Positions 11,901 to 23,140 of a stretch of DNA of 64,000 nt are shown here, in pieces. Positions within the stretch are counted from its first letter, which is position 1. The number at the start of each line of letters is the position of its first letter. Position numbers and translations under genes: made by a program. A model generated the notes under the pieces. That model had not been told where the DNA came from and did not search any database. It saw only the letters and a list, made by a program, of their open reading frames with translations. The stretch is from positions 13,362,873 through 13,426,872 of the forward strand of contig OY755173.1 of NCBI GenBank assembly GCA_963576735.1. The letters run 5' to 3'. The DNA is from Bedellia somnulentella (Eukaryota > Arthropoda > Insecta > Lepidoptera > Bedelliidae).

Positions 11901-14900
11901 GCTTCGTCTATGCCGCCCGTGCACATGATGCGGTAGATCCATGACTTTTGCTCTGGAATTATTGGTAACGTGTAAATTTACTGAAATATAGATGATAACG
12001 ACTGAGTTGTTAATGTCAAATCAGTTCTCAAGTGGCATATTCGCCATCACTCTCCCCATGCTACTATTTCAACAAAACTATGAAAGTGTTTTTCAAGAAT
12101 TGTAATCAAGAAGAAAATCATCAAGGAAAATATGGTTGGGTTTGGATCTATAATGTCTATTTCTGAAACGTTAGTGAATTCAGTAAGATTGAATTTTTGA
12201 ATTATTATTTTGTTTAAGTTAAGAAAGATGGTGGTTCCATACATAAGCACTTTGTACAAATTAATACGTAACGACAATAGTTGTTTAGTTTCGATTATCT
12301 ATCGGTTAAATTGTTATTTGAATAAATACGATTTTACCGGGTATCTTAAATATCTCTGATTTTCTCCATCCACTTTTCATAGAAGCTCATCTTAATCATA
12401 ATAAATATTAATAACAAAAACTCAAGAAACTACCGTACCTTTCCTAGCTCTAGATTCAGGGAGCACTTTAAGCATGGTGATGGTGTGTCGGTTCGCTTTC
12501 TCGCGGTACCCGGACACGGCGACGCACCCGGCGAAGAACGTCAAGTGCCATACGAATGTGAAGCATACGGCGAGACCTGTGGGTAAAACATAATATTTTG
12601 TACCTTGTGTTATCGTAATACTTCTGATTTGGCGAGTATAATTTAGGATCAGTGATAATTGTAGAAAAAAAATCTTTTGATATTGAGACATAGATTTGCT
12701 CTTGTAGGTTTGTAAGTAAGTTGTGAAATAGAGTTTACGGAAATAATAAATGAAGGTCAAATAAGCCAAAGTAATAATTTCAAAATATTGTTATCAAGAA
12801 TCAGTTAAAATAAATAGATTTTACGAATATATAGTTAAGGGCGTCCCCGGAAAAATAGGTTGATATTGATTGTTTGGAAATTCTATAAAGTTTGATTTGA
12901 TGATATTGATATGACATGAATAAAATATATGTTGGTGATTAGTTCATGGTGTTAAAATTTGATGTTTAACATTTTAATAATTTGTTGAAAAATATGATGA
13001 AAAAAATTGAATTGGAACATGCTTTGTTTTCATAAAAACCGTATAGGCTCCACTGGCATAACATACATATGAACTCATTATGTGTCTATATACGCGTAGC
13101 TTTAAGATCTGTAACTTTGATGTTTAAATTTTCATTTAAACATTATAGTTATTCAATAAAACTAAATAAACTACATTTATCCTGCGCGCGCGTTTTTTCC
13201 GTCCCTGTCACTCTCAGTAAATTTGACGTAAGAGTGAGCGCAATAGCTGCAAAATGCGGGGAGGCCCTTAAATTGCGTAACAATTGAAGAAAAGTTAATT
13301 TCCTAGTTGTTACATTGGGAACGAAACATTGATGGAATAGTGAAACTTTACTGAAAGTCAAAATAAGTGTGAAATTCTTATATATTTGTAAATAACATCT
13401 AGTTTCCATACTAAGTCATAATCATTATCTTTAAAGAAAAAGTCAGTTAAAAATTTACTAGTTAAAACAACAAAGCCGACATTCTTACCCGAATACATGC
13501 AGAATATCTGCACGGAAGGGAACGGAGAGAAGATACCGATGAAGAAGGAAAGCATGTCAGTGACCGAGGTGATAGTGATGGAGACAGCGGCTTCTGACAA
13601 CATGATAGCCATTCGTTCCGGAACTGGAAGTTTGGGTGACGTACGACGCCATGCGGCTAGCATAACGAACGTATCATCTATACCGATACCTGAAAATATT
13701 ATGAAATGGTTGTAAGAAACTATATATAGACTGCTAGTTAGCGTTTGATTCCCATATATGAGGCATTTTGTTTCAAAACTTAATAAAATAAAAATCAGTC
13801 ATGTAGACTTGCTTACGATGTTATTTTTAAGATTAGCTAACAACCTTCATAAATGACCAAATTTATGACTTCAGAAATGATACATTGTTGGAGACACCAA
13901 CCAGGATTTGAACATTTGTCGCTTCATCTAAGATCATTAAGCTTCTGCGATTTAAATACCATTCACATGTTAAGATTTACGACTTACAACAAGGTACAAG
14001 TAAAAATAACTCACCAATCATTAAGAACGGCGCCGCCAAGTTGATACCAATGAAAGAGATTCCCAAATAAATAGAGCAACCAAACGCAGCGAGAGTCGCC
14101 ATCACGGCAGAAATGTTTCCGAGCAAACCTAACCAGGGTTTGGACCTGACCCAATCAGCCATCATGCACGTGACCACAGAAAATATTCCCATGAGGATGA
14201 ATGTTGAACTGAAGAAAGGTATAACGGTCCTAGTATTCTTCTCGAGCTCGTGGTCCAACGTTCGTGACGCGAACCGGCTTACTGATATGTGTTTGAATCG
14301 TCCGGTGTCCTCAGCTATACCAACTTCGTCTAAAAATGCGTCTTCCCATGCTGAGCCTCTGTAAAAATAATTAAATATATTATTTATACTCGACTAGGAT
14401 AGTATAATAGTATAGGGCTTTTTTAAGTGGTTTTTGGGAGATGCAGTTGGAGACCCACCACCAACATTACTTTATTTCTACCATCTTATCCCCTATCGAC
14501 TTCCAAATGTGACTGAGGAGTTTCAAGCTCTGAAGCTTTGGCTACCCCTTTTTGGTATTTATAGCCGTGAGTGAATTTTGGTATTTTCTGTACGTCAATC
14601 ACTTTTAGAGGGCTGGAAGGTAAAGGATCGGTGGTGGCCATTAATTGGTAATCCATAATGATTGCATTATGGACAACTAATTGACTTGAGTCTATCTTAA
14701 GTCACTTCACACCCCACAGTCGGGAAGAGAGTAGGTGTAAGGCGAAATTAATAAGGTCGATTGTTTATCGATGCTCCTCATATTATATTCATATATGCAT
14801 TGCAACTAAGTAGCATAAGTATTTAAGTATTCAAAGCAAGTGTGTTTCAAAACTAAACGCAGAATATTTTATATTCAAAACAATGCCCTTATGCGTGTCA

Positions 14901-17900
14901 AGATCGGATACTTTTATCTATACTCCTTAATTGTCAGTGAACGACTTGTAAATGACTTGTTTTGTATGAACTTATTACCCATTCACACTTTGCATTCATA
15001 ATTTAGACCTCAAACATATTTACAAGACAAATGGTAGTGTCGTATGGTGGGAGGGTTATTCGCTCATTAATAAGTTGTATGGCTTCAGTATGAATAGTTT
15101 TATTGTGATTGACAAAGCGTATTATTATTCTGAACAGCGTTGTTTCGTGTCACCTCTTTGAGTACTTAAGCGTGGTTGGTAGTGTGGAGATGTGTTACAT
15201 AATGTAAGGAAATATTGGTAGCTTCTTTTAAGTATACTTCATCACATTATTACTGACTAGAATACACCCAAGCATCGGGTATGTTTTTCGATGATTTCCA
15301 AAAAATATCTACAACAGACAGGATCTTAAAAACTTGAAGCAATAACGTTATGAGTTGATAAAAAAGTTAAATGGCAATTCTTTATTTTGATTGTTTTTAG
15401 TGCCCAAAAAGTTTTTTAGTTCATGCTTGAGGGTGGTGGTAAAATTTATGTCTCTTTTGCATGTGAAAATGAGCATTTGCAATCATACAGCTAAGTTGAA
15501 TTACGGATGACGAGATATCATATTTTTTCATTCGGACGAATTGTTTTGGCGCTATTTTACGAAACAATCTAGTTTATAAAAAGTTTCATCCTTACCGCAT
15601 TCCCTTCATCGGATCATCAGGTTTCACAAACCAGACGAGCTGGACAGCCGGCACCGACACTATGATGTCGTCCACCACCTTGGACCCGCCAAAGAACACT
15701 GGAAACGCGTGGGCTTCCCACGTCACGGGGTTGAACATTATTGGGAAGGTTAGATTTAGTTCACCTCGCTCCACCTGAAATTGGAATAAAATTTTATGAA
15801 GACAGGCGTGAAATTATAAGACAATATGAAAGGATTTATATCTTTAGTCTCTACCTATCCCAATGGGAACCAATAGAGTGATTACTTGCATTACTTGCAT
15901 GCATACTTTATCAAGTCATTTGTTATATAGAGACTTTGAAAACATAACATAGGGGATTTTACCATGGTAAAACGAGCTTATCTAGTTTATCTAATTTTCG
16001 TTTATCCTAAGCTAAAAGTGCTCAAAAAAACGTTCCATTTAAGTTCTAGCTGCCCCTTTATAACTGTGAATGTTTTGTATATTTACCTCTCCAATAATTT
16101 TGTCCAAATTTAAGATATCATTGGTGAAGCACTGGCCCTCCCAGCGGGCGCACTCATCCTGATAGGTGAACGTTTCTCCAGAAGGCATAGAGACCTTGAT
16201 GTTCTGGACCAGCTCGTCCAGCTGTCTCAGCTCCTTCCAGACTTCTGTGCGGAGCATGTTCGTGTTGTTGTCTTTTGGGACTACGATCACTCGGCCGAAG
16301 CGACCTGGGATAATTAAAACTTTTAGTCTCTGATTGGTTAAGAGAGTTTCGAGTTGCGATTGGCGGAAGGGTAGGTAAGTAACTATGGCTTGGATTATTA
16401 TTGTTAGTTTGATATGCACACCACCATGTATCTTAATATAACAAAAGTCACGTTATATTTCCGCGATGGAATCTTACATTACCTAACCAATTTTCCTAAG
16501 CTTTTGTACACTATGTGTAATTTATTTCAACTAGGGGGAAATGATCATTCAATCTCAATTAATTTTGACGTTTTTCATTGTAGGTCATATATGTTCGTAA
16601 TCGTCTGTAAGTTCCATACGATTGGCACAAATTGCAGAGTTAGGTAACTAATTTATAGGTAAGGGCAATATAGCGCTATGTTGAAATACCTTAATTTTGA
16701 TTCTTGCTATAAACTATTTCACATCACACACATGTAACGAAAATTTTCTGAACATAATTGTATTATAATAATCCAGAAGCTTGTCGGGCGAAGGTGGACG
16801 GGGCTACTAGATTTTGTATATATCCTAAACGTTTTTATATAACTTTCGAACACAAACGGTACACTAACGGCACGCAAACAGGGGTAAAGGACCGGGGTAG
16901 GGTAATTTTATATTTATTTAATTTATAAAATATCCCTTTTGACTTTTAATTGATGATGATGGAAAATTTTGTGCGGTTATCGATAAAACTGAACACGAAT
17001 AAGAAAATCTCAGATGAAGAGACAGACATACAACAAAGTCAAGTCACACACAGCTTTATCATTTTGATAGAAACACGTAACTGTAATACTATTGATGAGA
17101 ATTTTTCTGATAATTTAATTGTAATGTAATGTACAGTAAAGCATTTTTAATACTGTTGAGACGGAAATATATGGTAGTATTCATTTTCTTACCATATATT
17201 CCCTTTATATTTAGCGTTTTTGGTTGTAGATTGTAAATTTGTTCTAAATTATATGATAAGTTTATGGTTTTTTAATTTATGCTTGACCTAACTAAAGTTA
17301 AAAAACCGGCCAAGTGCGAGTCGGATCGCGCACTAAGGGTTCCGTACTATCATATATATAGAAAATCCCGTTTGTGTGAAAATCATGGGAGCCAAATTAG
17401 GTAAGTAATTTGATTTATGACGTTTAAAAATAGAACTACGGGCTAGATCTCATTCAAACCAATTTTCGTTAGAAGTTTGTATAGTAATACACATCATATA
17501 TTTTTTTCAGTATTATCATGCCCATATTTTAGAAGTTACGGGGGGGGGACACACATTTTAGCACTTTGAAAAAGTCTCTCGCGCAAACTATTCAGTTTTG
17601 AAAAAAATGATATAAGAAACCTCAACATCATTTTCAAATACCTTTTGATAGATACCCCACACGTATAGGTTTGATGAAAAAAAAAATTTTGAGTTTCAGT
17701 TCTATGTATGGGGAACCCTAAAAATTTGTTTTTTTTTTCAGATTTTATTTTAAAATCTTAATGCGGTTTACAGAATACATCTACGCACCAATTTCCAATA
17801 ATGTAGTTCTTATAGTTTTGGAATAAACTGGCTGTGACATACGGACGGACGGACGGACGGACGGACAGACAGACAGACATGACGAATCTATAAGGGTCCC

Positions 17901-19357
17901 GTTTTTGCCATTTGGCTACGGAACCCTAAAAAGAAACAAGTATATAAAAAAGCTCAATTTTTTTGTTTGGAATTGTCTTAAGGATTATTTTAAAATAAAC
18001 TCATATTGATAACAGTAGTAAATAAAGCCGGATACCTACACTACTCGTATAACTTCACTACCTACACATACACTTAATCAAAAATAATGTTGAAAAAACC
18101 AGTTGTATGAAATCAGGTTCTCAATTTTGATTAGCTAAGATAACAAAAAAATGCTTTAGAACTCAATATTCAGTTAAAAAATAAACGACCTTTTCAACGT
18201 GCCAAATAATTTAGTTCGTTAAAAAAAGGTATCTTGTAAAAAATACGTTATTTGTGGTATAGAATACTTAATCAGTGTACGCATCTGTATGAACTAATGT
18301 AAATTAAACTTTATTTTCTGCAGGTACGCTGTCTTAAGAATAACGACTGGCGTGATTAGACATTTTATTTGGTTTTTGTGGTTACATTAGTGTTGCAACA
18401 GCAGTAACGCCAAATAGCCAATGCCACACTCTTTAGCTCTTTCGTTGGGTATGTATGAAACATAAATATTTATCATTTAAATATTGGGTTTTAGCAAGTA
18501 ACAAACCCACCATAGTCTGGCTCAGTTAGTTGGTATGGTATGTTACGTTCTCTCTGTCGTTCCTTAGTTTTGAAGATTATGAGTATTAAGGTACCAATGC
18601 GCATTTAAGAGGTGTTTGAACGATGCATCTCATACAGTCTTAAACCCCCGCTATTATCCGAAATACTATGCTATACACTCCACAAATTAGCAGCCACCAT
18701 TGAAGTTAAGAGGTGAGAAGATGATCAAATATTTAGGATCGACGATGACGTTCCGCGCTCATCGTTCAACAATCACTTCAACAACCCCGTGCTTACCCTT
18801 AGTTATCATATGAGACAGCAAAACTAAATTAATTACTATATAATATTATGACATATATTATAACTAGAAGTTGAAATTGAAAAAGAAATTCAATAAAGGA
18901 TCGTCAGTTATTGGATACTACCGCATTACTGTACAAATATTTATACAGTCATATACCCTTAGTCACGACAGACACCCACTTTATACTAATCAACTGTCAC
19001 ATGACTAAATGCAACCCAGTCATGCGCATTTATGGCCAGACCCGTTGTTAATCAAGAATAAACAAAAGTTTAAAAATTACCTGCTCTCGTTATCCTTCCA
19101 ACATTAAATCTATTCGAATAATTCACTTTAAAGTGTTCTTCTACAATTTGCCTCTCCACCTTTCCTTGTCCTTTAACAGGTGAGAATAAGTACTCAGGAT
19201 CCATTTCATAATGTACCCTCTGGTACCCAGTGACCATCAGCAGGGTGAGAAGCACAGGGATGATGATAAAGTACCCTGGCCTCTTTCCCACAGCCAGTCC
19301 GAGGTGATAAAATGATTTGTTGAGGACATCGTCGACTATTGTCACCCGACACTTCAT
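8933..19357 (-). CDS. Ptr: Patched-related (Ptr) RND / sterol-sensing-domain membrane protein, ten exons
   Basis: Exons in transcript order: 19357-19081, 16304-16087, 15774-15596, 14358-14015, 13689-13489, 12576-12439, 11952-11639, 11258-11046, 10644-10435, 10024-8933. All introns are GT-AG, and the lengths total 3186 nt = 1061 residues plus a TGA stop. The start MKCRVTIVDDVLN matches the family N-terminus. TM1 is about residues 28-45. Next come the first extracellular loop (NRFNVGRITRAG to about residue 250), a sterol-sensing-like five-helix block with the RND motif GIGIDD at 340-345, a second large loop, and a second helix block with GFSVD at 769-773. The cytoplasmic tail from about residue 862 is hydrophilic and Arg/Ser-rich. 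Patched-domain RND proteins are thought to be lipid/sterol permeases; Drosophila Ptr is linked to Hedgehog-related and embryonic functions (family knowledge). The tail beyond GPGSC is the least conserved part. Confidence 0.93.
10025..16086 (-). other. Ptr introns 2-9
   Basis: Eight introns lie between the Ptr exons: 15775-16086, 14359-15595, 13690-14014, 12577-13488, 11953-12438, 11259-11638, 10645-11045 and 10025-10434. Donor examples are GTAAAT, GTAAGG, GTGAGT, GTAAGA, GTACGG and GTATGT. The largest (14359-15595) holds an R1 copy; I recognise nothing else in the others. Confidence 0.8.
14411..14575 (+). repeat. R1 SINE-like repeat in a Ptr intron
   Basis: Plus-sense R1 from GGGCTTTTTTAAGTGG through GGAGACCCACCACCAACAT and CTTCCAAATGTGACTGAGGA to TTTATAGCCGTGAGTGAA. 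The first 80 or so bases of the family are missing. Confidence 0.85.
16305..19080 (-). other. Ptr intron 1 (within coding sequence), 2.8 kb
   Basis: This intron separates the exon with TM1 from the rest of the gene at phase 1 (G|GT across a Gly codon). It contains a GGTTCCGTA-type element at about 17300-17935. Nothing else was recognised. Confidence 0.85.
17300..17935 (-). mobile_element. GGTTCCGTA-type lepidopteran repeat element, copy 1
   Basis: It begins ACCGGCCAAGTGCGAGTCGG, then TAAGGGTTCCGTACTATC, and ends with a (GACG)n/(GACA)n run (about 17843-17878) and GCTACGGAACCCTAAAAAG. It is the reverse complement of most of 28884-29630. Neither copy has an intact ORF. The opening and closing motifs are typical of a very common non-autonomous lepidopteran repeat; its class is not settled from this sequence. 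Confidence 0.8.
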
Positions 19358-20397
19358 CTATAAAGAAGAGAGAACACTGTTAGAATTTGAAAAAGCAAGC
19401 AAATTTCCCTTTTATTTATTTGTACCAAGACAGAAGAAAAACATTTGCTATAACTTCCTGAATAAGAAGTCATTTGTCCATAATTCGGTTTAAATACATT
19501 GAAATATAACCAGTATTTTTTTACAGTACAGTAAATGCCATCGTAGTACAAATTAAAAATTTATGTGGTAGTATAAATATTTGAATAAATAAAATTAGGT
19601 ATGAGACAATAAGTTGAGGTAATAATATATTCAAACATAAATTATTTAAGAGAATTATTTAACGAGTGTTTGAACTATGTTTAATAGTGTGTTTGAGTAG
19701 ATGAGTCAATAGGAGGTATACTTAGCTTAAGGAGTACTTCACACTTATTATTAACTAATAATGCTATGAAAATGTATAGTTTGTATGTTCCTAGTAACAT
19801 TTTGGTTTATATAATTGTTTTCGATAATGGTTTCAACAACTTTAGAATCCTGAAAAACAATATTTATATGATTCAATGAAAAGTTCACTCCGGCCTGGCA
19901 TACATAAATGATATATTTTCTATATAGAACCATGCCAGAACGCTAGTAATAATAGGTCCTATACTACAAATGTGAATCCTGTATTATTTTAACTTTTTTT
20001 AAACTTACTTGTTGCTAATATTATCTTTCTTTTTTTAATAATAATAATATAAATATTTAATACGGGAATCATGTCAGCCTCAGTTTAGTTATAATTTAAA
20101 TATTTTCCTTCGTTACCAAAAACATTTGAGAGGTTATGTAAATATTATCTTTAGTCCATTTCATCATGTGTCACCAGGTTGAATTTGAGTTTAAGTTATT
20201 TTTTGTGCCAAATATTGGATTAACTATGAAAGACTGCCAATATTAATAAATGTACAAAACAAGGCATCGCTAAACAACAACATCTTTTGGAAAAGGAAAT
20301 AAAAAACGTTTTGGAAATCATGAATATATGACCATATCAAGTTGACATGGAAAAGCTATGCCATGCCTATCATTCCGAGGTTTTTTGACATAACGAC
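19358..20397. other. Intron or 5' flank of Ptr, nothing recognised
   Basis: The Ptr ATG is immediately preceded on the minus strand by a pyrimidine-rich tract and ATAG (CTCTCTTCTTTATAG|ATG), a good splice acceptor. This stretch is therefore probably intron leading to an upstream non-coding exon. No repeat or ORF is supported. Confidence 0.5.
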
Positions 20398-20844
20398 AAT
20401 AGGCTATTTGACTGTAATAAAAATATACATTTCTTTTATTTCACTAGTCTTAATATTTATTTTTTGGAGCAATATGTAATAATGCGAGTTAAAAATATTG
20501 CATTATTTCACTAAAATCCGTCTTCTAAAATAAGTATTTTCTATGCAACTGTCACGTGACTAAAAACGACCGTGATTGGCTATTTCTATAATGACGTAGA
20601 TCACGCATAAACAGACTGTGTATCGCTTCGATCATTGGTGGTTAATGCGGAATTGACGTCATTTGTGCTACAGCCGCCATATTACTTAAAGTCGCGTTTT
20701 CGCGGCACATTTGAATATTGCATTTTCTTTTTCGATTTTTTAATAAAATAGATAAAATGAAGACAGAAAAATATTTTTTTAGGGCTCCTTATAAACAAAT
20801 TAACACCGTAAGATAGTTTTCAAAACTTAGTCAAATAGCCTATT
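20398..20844. mobile_element. MITE with 16-bp perfect terminal inverted repeats
   Basis: AATAGGCTATTTGACT (20398-20413) is exactly mirrored by AGTCAAATAGCCTATT (20829-20844). The 447-bp interior is non-coding. It carries CACGTG-like (GTCACGTGAC, about 20550) and TTGACGTCA (about 20653) palindromes. No target-site duplication is evident. Confidence 0.8.
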
Positions 20845-22364
20845 CCCTACAGCTCTACGTGCTACAGACAAATCACGTGCACATAACTAATAGATCCATT
20901 AAATCATCACACAATGAAGTGTTGTTATTAGCTTAAAGTAAATTAAGCCTCATCAGGAGACACGTGACAAGACGAGTAGTAAAACTTCGTGTTAAAAAAC
21001 TGATCGTGCCGTAATGAACTGTACTCCTTAAGTGGTTATAATAAGGCTGTCTGCAGTTTAATAACTGTTAAAGGGAAACGTTTTCTTTATTTCGAACCGA
21101 TACACGTGTTTTTATATTTCGTTTCAAGTTATTTCCTTATTTACTTTGTATTTAATGTACGGTAAAGCGAAGTGTCGTTGAAAAAAAAAATATATGAAGA
21201 GGCCATATACCAATATTAGTCGTAAGAACCAATTGCGTGGATAACTTTTATTTAGTTTTGTTGTTAATTTTTAATATGATCTAATCAAAATTGAAACAAA
21301 GTTTCGGAGTTTCAGCTTAGAAAAGCACCTCTTTAATTCCAGTTCGACCGTAAAAGGCGCCTTAGGGGTCTGATGTTTTTAAATTAATGGTGGGTGAAGG
21401 CAGTGGCGTAGCTAAGGGGGGGCGGCGGGGGCGGCCCGCCCCGGGTGTCACCCGTTTAGAGCCTGACTATGACCATCAGTTATAGTTCTTTCTATTTATA
21501 AAAAATCGTAAATCTGCGGCAGAGAGCATAACCGCCACTAATAAAATTATCTAGGTAACTATAATATTGTACCACGAACATAGATTAAAAAACGTTAGAT
21601 AGGTCATTTACGAGGAAATCGGCGCTTAAGAGCGGCACCGATTGTGGCAGATGAACGCACACCACTCGAAATATATTCAAACAACACACCAAGAAATACA
21701 TTTGAAATATAAGCACATCTTAAAGCAAGCGCTAAACAGAGATAAATATATTTTCTCTGTACCGTCGTGAAATATGACACTAAGACGACCGTTTGACAAA
21801 AAATAATTAAGACCTATACGCACGATTTATTATAAATTATAATTATGACGTTGTACATTTATAATACTTACGAATGATAAGTAATCTCATCATTTTAGTA
21901 GTTTACGGCATTCTCGATTATTTTGATAAACGAACACGCCCAAACAGGTGAACTATTGCGACGGCAGCTAGTGCGCGACTGAAGTCAGATGAGCCATTTA
22001 GCCTGTCTTTTAAGTGCCACTTATGAGCGCGCATGACTTATCTACGGTTTTTTATTAGTACATCTATGACCACGAACATAATAATTGATATAAAAAAAAT
22101 ACAATGTGCACAGTGTCAATCGATCAGGGATTCCCCCAAAATTTAATACCCCGTTCGCGCATAACCAACGCTAGTCAGGGGATTCCCTCGATATAGCGCA
22201 CGTCACTTGTATTGTGGATTGGGCTTCTTTTGTTTCCGACCGCATTCATTTCAATATTCGCTTACGTGAACGTGTGAAAGTCTAGTGCAAAGTGTTTGTT
22301 GATTATTAGATATTATAAACAACATTTTTTGTATAAAAGTCGATTCTTGAAGAAAATAAACAAG

Positions 22365-23123
22365 GTAAGTGAATTATTTTTGTTATTACAGGTAATACTT
22401 ACATTTTTTATCCATTTAGTTTCTAATAGCAGTATCTTAGATTATTTTGAAAAACCCTTCAATTTTATTCTCTTTTAATTACTGTGTATTCTAAACTATA
22501 TTATTGAGACGTCCTAAATGATAAATAGGTACCTAAAGAAGGTATTTCAGACGGATTGCAATAATATTTTTTTGTTTAGCCTGGGCAAGTATTATTTATC
22601 TACTAAAGGTATTTATTTATTAAAATAAGTTTAAAAGACTTTACTGGTGTAAAAAGATTTTACTTATATTTCTACACGTTTTACGATATTACTTTAGGTA
22701 ATAATGTTTAATTGTAAATAACATTCTTATTTATTATTAACTTACTTAATATTTTCCTATCTAATAGCAATGGGATTTGTTTACAAAAACGGAATACACT
22801 AAGTTTAGATTTTTGATTGAAAGTTATCATAATCATATCATACAACTTCGCGTACGTTGATTTTGCTCCGAGATGAGCAGCTCGAGCACTCGTGGCACGG
22901 ATATCACAATAAACGGTGGAGTTTTTAACTAATATTTTTCTAATAATACTTAAAAACATATTTACACCCAGACGCAGGATTGTTAGGTAATATAAATTAA
23001 CAATCCTGCGTCTGGGAAAAATATATTTCACAAAGCTAGTTACGTAACGTGTAGGTGTTTATTTACTGTTATAATTAGTTTATAATATCAACGATTCACT
23101 TACTAACTAAAAATATTTTTTAG
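22365..23123 (+). other. Predicted 5' UTR intron of the hAT transposase
   Basis: The donor is AAACAAG|GTAAGTG at 22365. The acceptor ATTTTTTAG ends at 23123, with a perfect TACTAAC branch-point match at 23101-23107. The ATG at 23141 follows 17 bases into the next exon. This implies a promoter and untranslated first exon in roughly 22200-22364. Prediction from splice signals only. Confidence 0.5.
22967..23016. repeat. 19-bp perfect inverted repeat (stem-loop) inside the hAT intron
   Basis: The arms CCCAGACGCAGGATTGTTA (22967-22985) and TAACAATCCTGCGTCTGGG (22998-23016) are separated by 12 bases. They can form a stable hairpin or cruciform. No function is shown. Confidence 0.85.
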
Positions 23124-23140
23124 AATACCCAGAACGAAAT

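Noticed and set aside
17843..17878. A CRISPR-like short tandem array (GACG)n/(GACA)n
   Set aside because: It is a tetranucleotide microsatellite inside a lepidopteran repeat; there are no spacers and this is a eukaryotic genome.
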